Positions 1 to 8,087 of a DNA stretch of 64,000 nucleotides are shown here, piece after piece. Under the pieces are notes generated by a model. That model did not search any database. It was not told where the DNA came from and was given only the letters and a program-made list of their open reading frames with translations. Numbering within the stretch: the stretch's first letter is position 1; every line of letters starts with the position of its first letter. The position numbers were made by a program, and so were the translations under genes. The stretch is taken from assembly GCA_022843385.1 (NCBI GenBank), contig JALHNT010000003.1, positions 1 to 64,000 on the forward strand. Direction: 5' to 3'. Origin of the DNA: Anaerolineae bacterium. GTDB lineage: Bacteria; Chloroflexota; Anaerolineae; Aggregatilineales; Phototrophicaceae.

Positions 1-2
1 AT

Positions 3-863
3 CCGTTTCCTACCCCGCTGCCGTTCATCCCCGGAAGTGAGGTGGCCGGGGTGGTCGAAGCATTGGGTGAGGGAGTAGCGGGACCGCCGGTCGGCACTGC
101 GGTATTTGCTCTGGTCGGTACGGGATCCAACGGCTATGCCGAATACGTCACCACGCCGGCAGCCCAGGTCATACCCATTCCACCGGGAATTTCCCTGGAT
201 GAAGCGGCGGCGCTGCCGGTGGCAGGGACAACTGCGCTGATTATCATCCGTGAAATCGCACAATTGCAGCCCGGCGAAAGCATTCTGATTCAGGGGGCAG
301 CCGGCGGAGTAGGCAGCTATGCCATTCAAATTGCCCGCAGCCTGGGTGCTGGGCTGGTGATCGGCGCGACCAGCTCGCCTGCGAAGGCGCAGACCGTGCT
401 GGCTCTGGGCGCACATCAGGCGATTGACTATACCCAGCCGGATTGGCCGGGACAGGTGCGGGCGATGACTGGTGGACGCGGGGTGGATGTGGTTCTGGAG
501 ATGAATGGTGGTAACATCTTCGCCCAGAGTCTGAGCTGCCTGGCGCCCTTTGGGCGGGCTGTTGTGTACGGCGTTGCCAGTGGCAATCCACTCCATCTGG
601 ATAACGAGTCCATCCTCCATTTCTTCTATAACCCGTCGCTTAACCAGTCGATCCATGTGTTCAACCTGGGATTGTGGTTTGGGTTGCGACCCCAGGCTGC
701 TGCCAAAGCAATGGGCGACCTGATTGGATATGTGGCCTCGGGTGAGCTGAAAGTCAATATCAACCATGTGCTGCCCCTGTCAGAGGCGGCGGAGGCGCAC
801 CGGATGATTGAAGAACGCCGCACAACGGGTAAGGTCATCCTGAAACCCTGGAGCACCAGCTAG
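3..863 (+). CDS. Zinc-free NAD(P)H:quinone oxidoreductase-like MDR protein, 5' truncated
   Basis: Medium-chain dehydrogenase/reductase of the quinone oxidoreductase branch, expected to be a cytosolic NAD(P)H-dependent enzyme acting on quinones or enones. The reading frame is open to the left edge: residues upstream of the GTG used by the ORF track read PLPFIPGSEVAGVV, the family's N-terminal signature, so the real start lies outside the window and the GTG at 42 is internal. The nucleotide-binding glycine motif AAGGVG and the following helix are intact, as is the C-terminal motif in which a Glu/Ala helix precedes GKVIL. No Cys/His zinc ligands are visible, which fits the QOR rather than the alcohol dehydrogenase branch. 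Substrate cannot be inferred. It is followed by a short repeat and a convergent RIO kinase gene. Confidence 0.9.
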   Translation, partial: PFPTPLPFIPGSEVAGVVEALGEGVAGPPVGTAVFALVGTGSNGYAEYVTTPAAQVIPIPPGISLDEAAALPVAGTTALIIIREIAQLQPGESILIQGAAGGVGSYAIQIARSLGAGLVIGATSSPAKAQTVLALGAHQAIDYTQPDWPGQVRAMTGGRGVDVVLEMNGGNIFAQSLSCLAPFGRAVVYGVASGNPLHLDNESILHFFYNPSLNQSIHVFNLGLWFGLRPQAAAKAMGDLIGYVASGELKVNINHVLPLSEAAEAHRMIEERRTTGKVILKPWSTS

Positions 864-928
864 TCAAAGGTGTAGTCAGGAATTGCGGCACTTGTACACC
901 GAGGCTCAAATGCCCCCAGAGTTGTTTT

Positions 929-968
929 TCTCCCCTCGCCCCGTGGGAGAGGGGCCGGGGGTGAGGGC
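929..968. repeat. GC-rich imperfect inverted repeat in convergent gap
   Basis: The roughly 190-base gap between two convergent genes holds a G/C-rich imperfect palindrome in which CTCCCCTCGCCC is followed, after a short loop, by GAGGGGCCGGGGGTGAGGG. Sequences of this wording are common as dispersed intergenic repeats in bacterial genomes. It may help terminate one or both genes, but there is no proper T tract directly after the stem. I saw no second copy in the window. Confidence 0.4.
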
Positions 969-1055
969 AAACACTAGGGTCATTTAGGCCAAGCTGTACT
1001 TGTACCGTGATGGTGGGGGGCGCATTCCCTATGGAACACGCCTCCCATGGGCTGC

Positions 1056-2081
1056 TCATTTGCTCCAGCCGTCTTCATCGACGGTACGGCGCGAGATGTC
1101 GGCCTGGACATTGCGGTTCTCATCGATATGGCGCTGCCACAGCCGGTGAAAGATGGCTTTGGCGTCGGCCTTCAGACCATAACGATTAAAGTATTCACAG
1201 ACGCGCTCGATGTCGCGCTGTAAGATGAATTTGGCCTGCTGGTTGAAGCGGCTGTCGGTCACCTGTGGGAAGTCGATCATCGTGATCTGGCCCTCCCAAT
1301 AGAGGATGTTGTAGGCCGAAAGATCACCATGAATGAAGCCGAGTGTCAGCATGAGGTCGATGTTACGCAGCGTCTCCTGGAACAGGCTCTCGGCTTCGTC
1401 GGCTTCCAGTTCGACCACGCTCAGGGTTGGCCCGGCCAGCTCGCCATCACCGATGTATTCCATCAGGATGGCATTCTCGGCACTGGCATAGGGTTTTGGC
1501 ACAGCGGCACCAGCTTGGTGAAGCTGTTGTAAGGTGTTGAACTCATACATCAGCCACGACGAGTGTTCGACCTGCACCCCGTAATCGGTCTTCTTGCCGA
1601 TGGCGCGGATGATGCGGTGATCGGTCTCTTTGACGACATCGCCCTCTGGTGTCAGGATGGCGCGTCCTTCGCGGTACATCTTGTCGTTGCGAAGCTGGCG
1701 GAACTGGCGCGGACGATACACCTTCGCTGCCAGATACTCCACACCCAGGTCGGGACGCGCCGCGCAGCGATAAACGCTGGCTTCCTTGCCGCCGCGCACC
1801 TGTCCCAGCACATCGGTGATGTATTCCTGCCGGTAAAATTCCTGCAAAGACTCCATCAGCCAGCCGGCTTCATAGCGCGATGGGTTGTAAGTCGTCTCGA
1901 AGTTGCGATCTTCCGAGGCATTCACGTCGGCCAGTTCGGCCACGATCTGTGATTGCGACTTCTTTGGCAGATGCTTGGCTTTCTGTTTGCGTTTGCGCCG
2001 CGCCTGACGTTCTTCCATGAACTGTGCGCTCACGTCGGCATAGTCGTCACTGTTGATGTCGATCCAATTCTTGCTGTACAA
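1056..2081 (-). CDS. RIO-family atypical serine protein kinase
   Basis: RIO1-like protein kinase of 341 residues. The RIO-type phosphate-binding loop appears as GGKEASVY (about residue 97), the catalytic loop as HGDLSAYNILY (about 250) and the metal-binding loop as MIDFPQ (about 268); these replace the Hanks-kinase GxGxxG, HRD and DFG motifs. The N-terminal 60 residues are strongly basic (RQARRKRKQKAK), as in RIO proteins that associate with ribosomal particles; a ribosome-related role is inference from family knowledge. The start chosen by the track is TTG with GAGGG about ten bases upstream; the next Met is 23 residues in. A structured leader with its own short ORF lies directly upstream on the same strand (separate entries). 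Confidence 0.88.
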   Translation of the reverse strand: MYSKNWIDINSDDYADVSAQFMEERQARRKRKQKAKHLPKKSQSQIVAELADVNASEDRNFETTYNPSRYEAGWLMESLQEFYRQEYITDVLGQVRGGKEASVYRCAARPDLGVEYLAAKVYRPRQFRQLRNDKMYREGRAILTPEGDVVKETDHRIIRAIGKKTDYGVQVEHSSWLMYEFNTLQQLHQAGAAVPKPYASAENAILMEYIGDGELAGPTLSVVELEADEAESLFQETLRNIDLMLTLGFIHGDLSAYNILYWEGQITMIDFPQVTDSRFNQQAKFILQRDIERVCEYFNRYGLKADAKAIFHRLWQRHIDENRNVQADISRRTVDEDGWSK

Positions 2082-2189
2082 TGTTGATAACCCTCAATAG
2101 GTTTGGCCTTCAAGCGGAAGGCGTGATTCAGGTTGCTGATGAACAGCGTTCGTGAGGGTCGTACTGTCTGGGGGGAATCACCACAGGCA

Positions 2190-2334
2190 AACACCATCCT
2201 CCGAACCCGGTAACGGTCAGATGGATGAATGCGCCTGAATCGCAGCTCACGGCAGAAGCAACTGCCAGCCGCGCTGCCTAATGGATAAGAGAACGAGGGT
2301 GAGCGACTACTTCGCTTTGGAGCTGTTCAGGCGC
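2190..2334 (-). ncRNA. Candidate structured leader RNA upstream of the RIO kinase
   Basis: On the minus strand, between a 20-codon ORF and the RIO kinase, three nested pairings are visible by eye. A 9-base perfect outer stem joins 2326-2334 with 2231-2239 (GCGCCTGAA with TTCAGGCGC). It encloses a compact double hairpin at 2242-2277 (GCAGC/GCTGC around GGCAG/CTGCC with a six-base loop) and a small hairpin at 2302-2316 (AGCGA/TCGCT). Together this is a three-way-junction shape. A further CCATC/GATGG hairpin (2194-2224) follows. The outer stem uses codons of the short ORF, so ribosome position on that ORF would open or close the fold. No known riboswitch or leader family was recognised; the function is not known. 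Confidence 0.45.
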
Positions 2335-2369
2335 ACTCGGATTGTGACAAGGACTTTCACTTGAGCCAT
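2307..2369 (-). CDS. Putative 20-residue leader peptide upstream of the RIO kinase
   Basis: A short ORF, absent from the ORF track because of its size, starts with ATG preceded by GAGGAG at about eight bases, the best ribosome-binding site in this intergenic region. It encodes a Lys/Arg/Val-rich peptide beginning MAQVKVLVTIRVRLN and ending in SKAK, with the stop codon inside a small hairpin. Its last third overlaps the outer stem of the structured leader. The arrangement of strong translation signal, short basic peptide, RNA structure, then structural gene resembles translation-coupled attenuation leaders, but no run of one amino acid codon marks a particular tRNA. It could be a fortuitous ORF; conservation would decide. 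Confidence 0.45.
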   Translation of the reverse strand: MAQVKVLVTIRVRLNSSKAK

Positions 2370-2479
2370 ACCGAACGCCTCCTCAATAAATAAGAACAAC
2401 AGCCACACTGTAGCACAGGTTGGTCGCGGTTGTCAAAGGGGTTTGGTGGGTCAGGACGATAAATCCGTCGAAAGGCGGA

Positions 2480-3478
2480 TCAGGCTTCCCAGCGCATGTG
2501 GACGACTTCGCGGCGCGGCTTGAAGTGATAGCGGCGCAGCACCTCGCTGGTGGTGATGCGGTCGGTCGGGTGTTCCAGCGTCAGCGTGTCGCTGCCGAAG
2601 CGCCGGATAACGGTGTTGAGCAGGGCTTCATCATACACGCCTTCATAATCAGGGTGCACCAGCAGGGTGAGCTGGGTGCTGGGCATGGTGAAGCTGTTCT
2701 CCACCCACAGCGACGCCAGGAGTTCGGCCTCAGCGCGAATGATCAGCCGTTCAGTGCGGCGGAGTGCGAACCAGTCCTTGATCTGCCCCAACCAGCCTCG
2801 CCGAAAATAATGTGGATGCAGCGGACGCAGCCAGCCCAGCCCACCCATGAGCGCTGGACGAACTTCGGTTGCCAGGCGGTACTCGGCCTGCCACTCATCG
2901 CTGCGGCGGTGGGTGATATGGGGGCGAGGATCATGATTCATCGGCTGTGGTTGGGCATAATTGGCGCTGCGCCGCCAGGTAGTCCAGGCGCGTTCTTCGA
3001 TGAACCCCAGCCGCAGATAGAGGCGCCGCGCCGTCGGATTGTCGGCATCGACTTGCAGGATGGCGTGTTTTCCGCCGCGCTGCGCGATCAATTCCAGGCT
3101 CGATTTCATCAACTCATAGGCGATACCGCGCCCGCGATAATCCGGGTGTACCGCCACATTGACGACCACCCAGGTCGTGCCATCAAAGCCGGTGCCGTCC
3201 GCTGGATAGACCGAGACATTGCCCACCAGCCGGCCATCCTGTATCCAGACGAAGCCTGTACCCATCCCCTGCATCAGCGCGTTGCCGATCAGTCCCAAGC
3301 CGGGCATATGGCTGACCGTCCGCATTTCGCGCACGGCGGCTCGTCCGCTGCTATCCATGCTGCTGGCGAAAGCGATTTCGATGAGGTCGGCCAGCGCCGC
3401 CAGATCGGTGCGAAGATTGACCGGACGCGGGCCATCCTTGCCGGTTGCTGAATCAGTGAGCAGTTGCGCGCCAACCAC
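2480..3478 (-). CDS. Tandem GNAT-type N-acetyltransferase
   Basis: A 332-residue protein with an N-terminal GNAT domain (about residues 20-160): the acetyl-CoA pyrophosphate loop is in motif A, VAVHPDYRGRGIAYELM, followed by the family's N-P-xx-A-RRLYxxLGF segment (PTARRLYLRLGF). The C-terminal half contains a second, degenerate copy of motif A (LLVHPDYEGVYDEALL), which lacks the R/Q-x-x-G-x-G/A pattern, so the protein is probably a two-domain GNAT with one active site. The acyl acceptor is unknown. GTG start with AGGAT about eight bases upstream. The long plus-strand ORF 2420-3451 is an antisense shadow. It is divergent from the pentapeptide gene, with about 117 bases for both promoters. Confidence 0.82.
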   Translation of the reverse strand: MVGAQLLTDSATGKDGPRPVNLRTDLAALADLIEIAFASSMDSSGRAAVREMRTVSHMPGLGLIGNALMQGMGTGFVWIQDGRLVGNVSVYPADGTGFDGTTWVVVNVAVHPDYRGRGIAYELMKSSLELIAQRGGKHAILQVDADNPTARRLYLRLGFIEERAWTTWRRSANYAQPQPMNHDPRPHITHRRSDEWQAEYRLATEVRPALMGGLGWLRPLHPHYFRRGWLGQIKDWFALRRTERLIIRAEAELLASLWVENSFTMPSTQLTLLVHPDYEGVYDEALLNTVIRRFGSDTLTLEHPTDRITTSEVLRRYHFKPRREVVHMRWEA

Positions 3479-3595
3479 GGCGAGTATCCTGAAAAATGAC
3501 GGTTCGAGTTAAGCGTAACCCCTGTGTAAAGGGCTGTCAAGCGCCATAGGCAGCGTGTAAAATAGCAGGATTGTATCGATACGATCAGGCGACCC

Positions 3596-4186
3596 ATGCT
3601 CAAAGGACTTTTCGGCTTCTCCAAACCGCTGCTGATTCAGCAGATGGGCAGCAGCGATAATCAACAGGCGCTGCAAGCTGTCGAGGCGCTCAAGGCCAAA
3701 GGCTGGTTCCGCGATGGTTCGCTGCGACAGGCCCGCTTGGAAGGTGCCAATCTGCGCGGCGCGGCGCTGGCGAAGGCCGATCTGGAAGGGGCTAATCTGC
3801 GACAGGCCGACCTGACGAAGGCTTACCTGGGCGAGACCATTCTGCGCGGCTGCCAGTTGCAGCAGGCGATTTTGCGCGAAGCCAACATGCGCGATATTGT
3901 GCTGTGGGATGCCGACCTGACCGGTGCGGATCTGGGTAAAGCTTATGTACCTTCAGCCCGATTGCGCGGGGCATGCCTGGAGCAGGCTGATCTGCGCGAG
4001 ACCAACTTCTGGCAGGCTGATCTACGCGGAGCCAGTCTGCGCGGGGCGCGGCTGACGGGCGTGCTGTTCTACGAGACGCTGTTGGACGAGTCAACCATCC
4101 TGCCGGATGGGTCGAACTGGTCGGCTACGGTTGATCTGGCGCGGTTCACGCAATCGGATCATCCGCAATTCTGGGAAGGCGAATAA
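3596..4186 (+). CDS. Pentapeptide repeat protein
   Basis: A 196-residue protein built largely of A(D/N)Lxx pentapeptides from about residue 45 to 155 (for example ANLRGAALAKADLEGANLRQ), which fold into a right-handed quadrilateral beta helix. Family members include gyrase-protecting DNA mimics as well as many proteins of unknown role; nothing here identifies a partner. The N-terminal segment before the repeats is short and without a signal peptide, so it should be cytosolic. The ATG is preceded by AGGCGACCC, a weak ribosome-binding site. It is followed after six bases by the Pmp3-like gene, probably in the same transcript. Confidence 0.85.
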   Translation: MLKGLFGFSKPLLIQQMGSSDNQQALQAVEALKAKGWFRDGSLRQARLEGANLRGAALAKADLEGANLRQADLTKAYLGETILRGCQLQQAILREANMRDIVLWDADLTGADLGKAYVPSARLRGACLEQADLRETNFWQADLRGASLRGARLTGVLFYETLLDESTILPDGSNWSATVDLARFTQSDHPQFWEGE

Positions 4187-4192
4187 GCTGTT

Positions 4193-4561
4193 ATGGGCAA
4201 CAAAGGTTGTCGGGCCATCCTATCCTTTATCGCTCCACCGCTAGCTGTTCTCGACAAAGGCTGCGGCACCGTCGTGATCGTCACGATTCTGTGGCTGGCC
4301 GGCTGGTTCCCAGGTGTGATTGCTGCCTTGTTGATTAACTTTCTTTCTTCGCCGGAAAGCGACGCCATGCGCCGCCGCACGATTATTGATGAGCGCGGTC
4401 GGCGCTATGTCGAGATTTTTCATGATGAACCGGTTCGGGCGGCGCCGGTGGCTGACGAGAAAGCCAAAGGGGCCTATATCCGGCTGGCCGACGGTGAAAC
4501 CGCCGAAGTGGTCGAAGCCGAAGACGAAATCCGCCAGCGCCGCAGCCGTCTGAGCCGTTGA
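4193..4561 (+). CDS. YqaE/Pmp3-family small membrane protein with cytosolic tail
   Basis: The first 55 residues match the YqaE/Pmp3 stress-associated membrane family: an apolar segment with APPLAVLDKGCG, then a second membrane segment VVIVTILWLAGWFPGVIAALL; the family pattern PPLxVxxxxGCG and GWxPGxIhA is visible. Unlike the usual 50-60-residue protein it continues for about 65 residues as an acidic and basic soluble tail (DERGRRYVEIFHDEP, later AEVVEAEDEIRQRRS). Family members respond to salt or membrane stress in other organisms; this is family knowledge, not shown here. It lies six bases after the pentapeptide gene and its stop directly precedes the lipoprotein ORF. Confidence 0.75.
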   Translation: MGNKGCRAILSFIAPPLAVLDKGCGTVVIVTILWLAGWFPGVIAALLINFLSSPESDAMRRRTIIDERGRRYVEIFHDEPVRAAPVADEKAKGAYIRLADGETAEVVEAEDEIRQRRSRLSR

Positions 4562-4588
4562 ATGCTAACCCAAATACGAGCCAATACC

Positions 4589-5419
4589 ATGACCCAAACA
4601 TTTGCTAAATGCTGCTTCGCTGGGCTGCTACTGTTGGCTGCCGCCTGTTCGCCGCTGGCTGCGCCAACACCCACCCTGCCGCCGGTTGCGACGCTTGTGC
4701 CTTCCCTCACGCCCAGCACTACGCCAGATGTACAGGAGCTTGTCAACGGCACGCTGACGGCGCTGGCGCTCACGACTGCGCCCCTGCCCAGCGCGACGCC
4801 TTCTCCGGTGCCTTCACCGAGCGAGACTCCACTGGTGATTACGCTGCCGGCCGTCACTGGCAATCAGGTGCCACCTCCGTTCGACATCACGCTGCCGTCC
4901 GGTTGGGGAATGGCTTATGATGCCCAGGTATTGCAGGATGTCGATGGCGCGATTCTGGCCGTGCCGGTCGCGGTCTACAGCGGGCCGATCACCAACGGCA
5001 CCGGCTTCATTGTTGTGTACTGGGGTTTCCCTAACTTCATCCCGCCATCTGAAGGGGAGATGCTGGGCATGGCGACTTCCGACCCAACCAGCGAAGCCCC
5101 TGACTTATGGGCGGATGGGTTGCGGCTGCTGCGACTGGCAATCGTCGAGCAGGGCTGCAACACCGGCACCGATCTCAAACGCAGCTACCGGGTCGGGCTG
5201 CTGGCGGCGGTTGGCACCCAGTTCGCGGCAGTGGATTGTCCAGAGTTGCCGGATACACGCGGTTGGTTCGCCGGTGTGATTGAGAAGGGGATTAACTTCG
5301 TCTTTTACGCCTATGCGGATCCGATCAGCGCCATGGATACCAGCAGTGGCGAATTGCAGGCCATTCTCGACACGGTGCGCTTCCGTGTGCCAGAAGTGAC
5401 CGTTACGCCTGCGCCCTAG
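4589..5419 (+). CDS. Secreted lipoprotein of unknown function
   Basis: The Met at 4589 (tenth codon of the track ORF) gives a good lipoprotein signal: charged start, apolar core FAGLLLLAAAC and lipobox LAAAC, then a Thr/Pro-rich tether (PTPTLPPVATLVPS) typical of Chloroflexota surface lipoproteins. The upstream ATG at 4562 abuts the previous stop and would add nine polar residues. The mature domain of about 180 residues starts with a PPFDITLPSGWGMAYDAQ-like segment and includes two Cys residues in the C-terminal half (QGCN, VDCP); it resembles the PsbP-like or serine-rich fitness proteins found in such genomes only loosely, so no function is assigned. Last gene of the pentapeptide/Pmp3 cluster. 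Confidence 0.7.
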   Translation: MTQTFAKCCFAGLLLLAAACSPLAAPTPTLPPVATLVPSLTPSTTPDVQELVNGTLTALALTTAPLPSATPSPVPSPSETPLVITLPAVTGNQVPPPFDITLPSGWGMAYDAQVLQDVDGAILAVPVAVYSGPITNGTGFIVVYWGFPNFIPPSEGEMLGMATSDPTSEAPDLWADGLRLLRLAIVEQGCNTGTDLKRSYRVGLLAAVGTQFAAVDCPELPDTRGWFAGVIEKGINFVFYAYADPISAMDTSSGELQAILDTVRFRVPEVTVTPAP

Positions 5420-5531
5420 AGAAGTTGTTAGTTGTTAGTTCCTGGTTGTTCGTTGTGGGTTCAGGTCACGCCTGTTGTGAACAGACTTTGCTCGGTGTAG
5501 ATTCAATCTGTTTGCTCTGATCCTGCACCGG
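5420..5531. repeat. Short TTGTTAG-rich tandem tract between convergent genes
   Basis: After the lipoprotein stop the sequence reads GTTGTTAGTTGTTAGTTCC and then GGTTGTTCGTTG, a degenerate tandem of TTGTTAG. The remainder of the gap holds no ORF and no clear stem with a T tract. This is low-complexity intergenic DNA between convergent genes. Confidence 0.4.
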
Positions 5532-6722
5532 TCAGACCTGTCGGGCAGCCGCCTTCAGGATAGCCCGCAGATCGGTATCGAAACGCTGCTGGCTGAAGAG
5601 ATTTGCTGTTTGGTGCGCTGCTTGTTGGGAGAGCCGCTGGCGCAGCGCCGGATCGCGCAGTCGCAGCAACTGGCGGACATACCCATCCGCATCGTCCGCC
5701 AGCAGCAGATGCTCGTCATCGGTGAAGAGATAACCGGCCAGCGCCCGGCGGTGAGTGATGGTGGGGAAGGCGCGGCACAATGGCTCGAACACTTTCTGCT
5801 GCATCCCGACTCCGGCCAGCGAGGGCGCGAGGGCGATGTCCATTGACTCCAGGTGAGCTTCCAGATCATCCACATAGCCATCGAAGATCAGATCATTGGC
5901 CCCCGTGCGCTGGACATCGGCGGGGACTTTGCTGCCGAGGATATGAAATTCAAAGCTGCCAGGGGAGGCGGCGCGGGCGCGTGGCACGACCTCGTTGACG
6001 AGGAAACGCAGCGCAGCGGCATTATGGGGGACGCTGTAGGTGGCACCCATCGCGAACACGCGCAGCGGCTTTCGCTCGACGGGTAGACGCGCCGGACGGA
6101 GCAGATGCGGAAGGGTACGCAGTGGCAGCAGACGAACTGTGGCATCCGGATCGAGCCGCTGGTAGATGGCGAGTTCATCGGGCGTGATGGCTGCCAGCAC
6201 ATTGGATGAGCGCAGTGACTCGATTTCCGCCCTTTGTTTGCCGATGAAGCGGATGCGGTTGGGCAGCGAGACTCCTTTTTCGTGCAGCAGTTGCTCTGGC
6301 TCGTAATTGACCGACCGGATGACGATGGCGGCCTTGTATTGCACAGCACACCGCGCCGCGCTCCACATCCACGTCCCATGACACCACACCCAATCGGGAT
6401 CAACTGCTTCCAACGCCTGCCAGACGGCTGACTGAAAGGCGGGATGCCCATATTCCCAGGAGGCACCATCGAGATAACCCGGATGGCGCAGCCGTTCCCA
6501 GCGCAGTTTTTGTTGACTCAGGGCGACCAGTGTGACCGGAATGCCGCGTTGATCGTAGTAGGTTTGCACCTCTTGATGGCGCTGATACGACGGATGACCG
6601 GTCAGTAGATGGACAGCGTGACCCAGCCGCTTCAGATCGGCAATGTTCTGCATCCGATCCTGCTCGCAAGCCCCCAGACTCGTCAGCCGCAGCAGTGCCG
6701 GATTAATGACCAGGATTCGCAT
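5532..6722 (-). CDS. Glycosyltransferase, GT4/group 1-like
   Basis: Retaining GT-B-type glycosyltransferase of 396 residues. The track ORF is 126 residues longer, but that extension crosses the divergent DUF692 gene; the start at MRILVINPALL is chosen because it opens the first Rossmann strand. The N-terminal half carries the acceptor-domain pattern (DLKRLGHAVHLLTG). The C-terminal donor domain shows GYVDDLEAHLESMDIALAPS and then GVGMQQKVFEPL, the E-x7-E-like region of GT4 enzymes, and a final GYLFTDDEHLLLADD segment typical of polysaccharide and surface-glycan transferases. Donor sugar and product cannot be deduced and no other glycan genes adjoin it. Confidence 0.78.
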   Translation of the reverse strand: MRILVINPALLRLTSLGACEQDRMQNIADLKRLGHAVHLLTGHPSYQRHQEVQTYYDQRGIPVTLVALSQQKLRWERLRHPGYLDGASWEYGHPAFQSAVWQALEAVDPDWVWCHGTWMWSAARCAVQYKAAIVIRSVNYEPEQLLHEKGVSLPNRIRFIGKQRAEIESLRSSNVLAAITPDELAIYQRLDPDATVRLLPLRTLPHLLRPARLPVERKPLRVFAMGATYSVPHNAAALRFLVNEVVPRARAASPGSFEFHILGSKVPADVQRTGANDLIFDGYVDDLEAHLESMDIALAPSLAGVGMQQKVFEPLCRAFPTITHRRALAGYLFTDDEHLLLADDADGYVRQLLRLRDPALRQRLSQQAAHQTANLFSQQRFDTDLRAILKAAARQV

Positions 6723-6806
6723 TTCTGAGCCAATTCTTAAACCCATTGAGCCTTCGGCGATGATACACTGTACAAGAAGGCAAAACCATACGCAAGGAAA
6801 CTCGTC

Positions 6807-7628
6807 ATGCTTCTGGCTGTCAATTACTCTCGTCCGACGGCGGCGCTGCTGGACGACGGTCGCATCGCGCTCGATCTCTACAAGACGACTGAATGGCCGG
6901 AGATGATCGCCGAGGCCGAACGTCAACGTCCGGCTTATGTTCATTTCCCCTTCCTCGCCGGACGGCACGATCTGGAGAAGATCAGCCCGGAGCGCGTCGA
7001 GACCATTCTGGCGACCACTGCCACCCGCTATGTGAATACCCATCTCGCGCCCCGCGCCAGCGATTTCGGGCTGCCGCTGACCGAGATGAACCGCGATCAT
7101 CTCCCCAGGCTGATGACCGCCATGCGCCAGGATATAGACGTAATGGTGGCGCGCTATGGACGTGAGCGCGTCATCCTGGAGAACGCCAACTGGGACCCCA
7201 ATTATGACCTGCTGGCGCTGCTGATCCTGCCCGATGTCATCACTGAAGTGGTCGAAAGCACGGGCTGTGGTTTTCTACTCGATCTGGCGCACGCCCGCAT
7301 GGCGGCGACTTATTTTGGCATGGATGTGTACGAGTACATAGAGCAACTCCCGACACAAGCGCTGCGTGAACTGCACATCGCCGGGACGTTGTATGATGAG
7401 GGGCAGGCGCGGCTGGTCGATCATCATCCGATGACCGAGGCCGACTGGGAACTCACGGAATGGGCGCTGGGGCAAATCCATCGGGGTGCCTGGCCGGAGC
7501 CGGCGCTGGTGGCGCTGGAGTATGGTGGGATGGGGCCAGCTTTCGCCAACCGCAGCGATCCGGCAGTGCTGGCATCCGATGTTCCACGCCTGGCGCAGGC
7601 TGTTGCCGGGCTGCGTCAGGAAGTCTGA
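6807..7628 (+). CDS. DUF692 / MbnB-TglH-ChrH-family TIM-barrel protein
   Basis: A 273-residue TIM-barrel protein with the pattern of DUF692, the multinuclear iron enzyme family (MbnB, TglH, ChrH) that oxidises cysteines of peptide natural-product precursors. Candidate metal ligands occur at the expected strand ends: HFPF (about residue 47), NTHLAP (about 75), ENANWD (about 125), LDLAHAR (about 155), LHIAG (about 190), DHHPM (about 212) and LEYGG (about 240). Start ATG has AAGGA upstream, with a TACACT -10-like element nearer to the promoter. No MbnC-like partner or short Cys-rich precursor ORF was seen next to it, so a role in peptide modification is unproven. Confidence 0.7.
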   Translation: MLLAVNYSRPTAALLDDGRIALDLYKTTEWPEMIAEAERQRPAYVHFPFLAGRHDLEKISPERVETILATTATRYVNTHLAPRASDFGLPLTEMNRDHLPRLMTAMRQDIDVMVARYGRERVILENANWDPNYDLLALLILPDVITEVVESTGCGFLLDLAHARMAATYFGMDVYEYIEQLPTQALRELHIAGTLYDEGQARLVDHHPMTEADWELTEWALGQIHRGAWPEPALVALEYGGMGPAFANRSDPAVLASDVPRLAQAVAGLRQEV

Positions 7629-7629
7629 G

Positions 7630-7941
7630 CTATGCCCCGCCGTCCTGCCCACTGATGTGACGTTGACGGCGGGCGTACTGGATGGCGTAATTCATGCGCT
7701 TCAGGCTGCCGACCTCACAGGCCACCACATAACCATCCGGCTTCTGCCGTCCCTGGTTGCGTTCATGCACGAACTCGGTGAAATCGACGCCTTCGTTGGC
7801 GACGACGATCTCGCCCTCGCCCCAGATTTCGGCGATCACTTCGCGCACCGCATCGGCAATCGGCTCCGGTTCGCCATCAACCATCATGACAAACTCCCGA
7901 TCATCTGGAAATCGCACCACGCCCACATAGACCTTCAACAT
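7630..7941 (-). CDS. Conserved-looking hypothetical protein, 103 aa
   Basis: Small soluble alpha/beta-looking protein beginning MLKVYVGVVRFPDDREFVMM, with an acidic central helix (ADAVREVIAEIWGEGEIVV) and a basic C-terminal tail (YARRQRHIS). No signal peptide, membrane segment, metal motif or known domain was recognised. Its stop sits two bases from the DUF692 stop, convergently. Codon use and the regular amphipathic pattern argue that it is a real gene rather than a shadow of the overlapping plus-strand ORF 7486-7977. Confidence 0.6.
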   Translation of the reverse strand: MLKVYVGVVRFPDDREFVMMVDGEPEPIADAVREVIAEIWGEGEIVVANEGVDFTEFVHERNQGRQKPDGYVVACEVGSLKRMNYAIQYARRQRHISGQDGGA

Positions 7942-8087
7942 GCTGCCTGCTCCCTGTATTGGACTGAAGTCGGTTGATTATACGCCATAATCGGCAGCAG
8001 ACCGATTCAGCCAATACTCATCCGAAGTCATATAATCAACGGTGTCGCAGGTTTGCGATATTCGTCAACGAGAGTGAAGGGATCACC

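Noticed and set aside
2190-2334. tmRNA, 6S or SRP RNA at this locus
   Set aside because: None of the hallmark sequences (tag reading frame with ALAA, tRNA-like ends, GGAAGCAGC SRP loop) are present.
2420-3451. 343-residue plus-strand ORF
   Set aside because: It lies opposite the GNAT gene, has no recognisable domain and is rich in His/Gln/Arg as expected of an antisense frame of GC-rich DNA.
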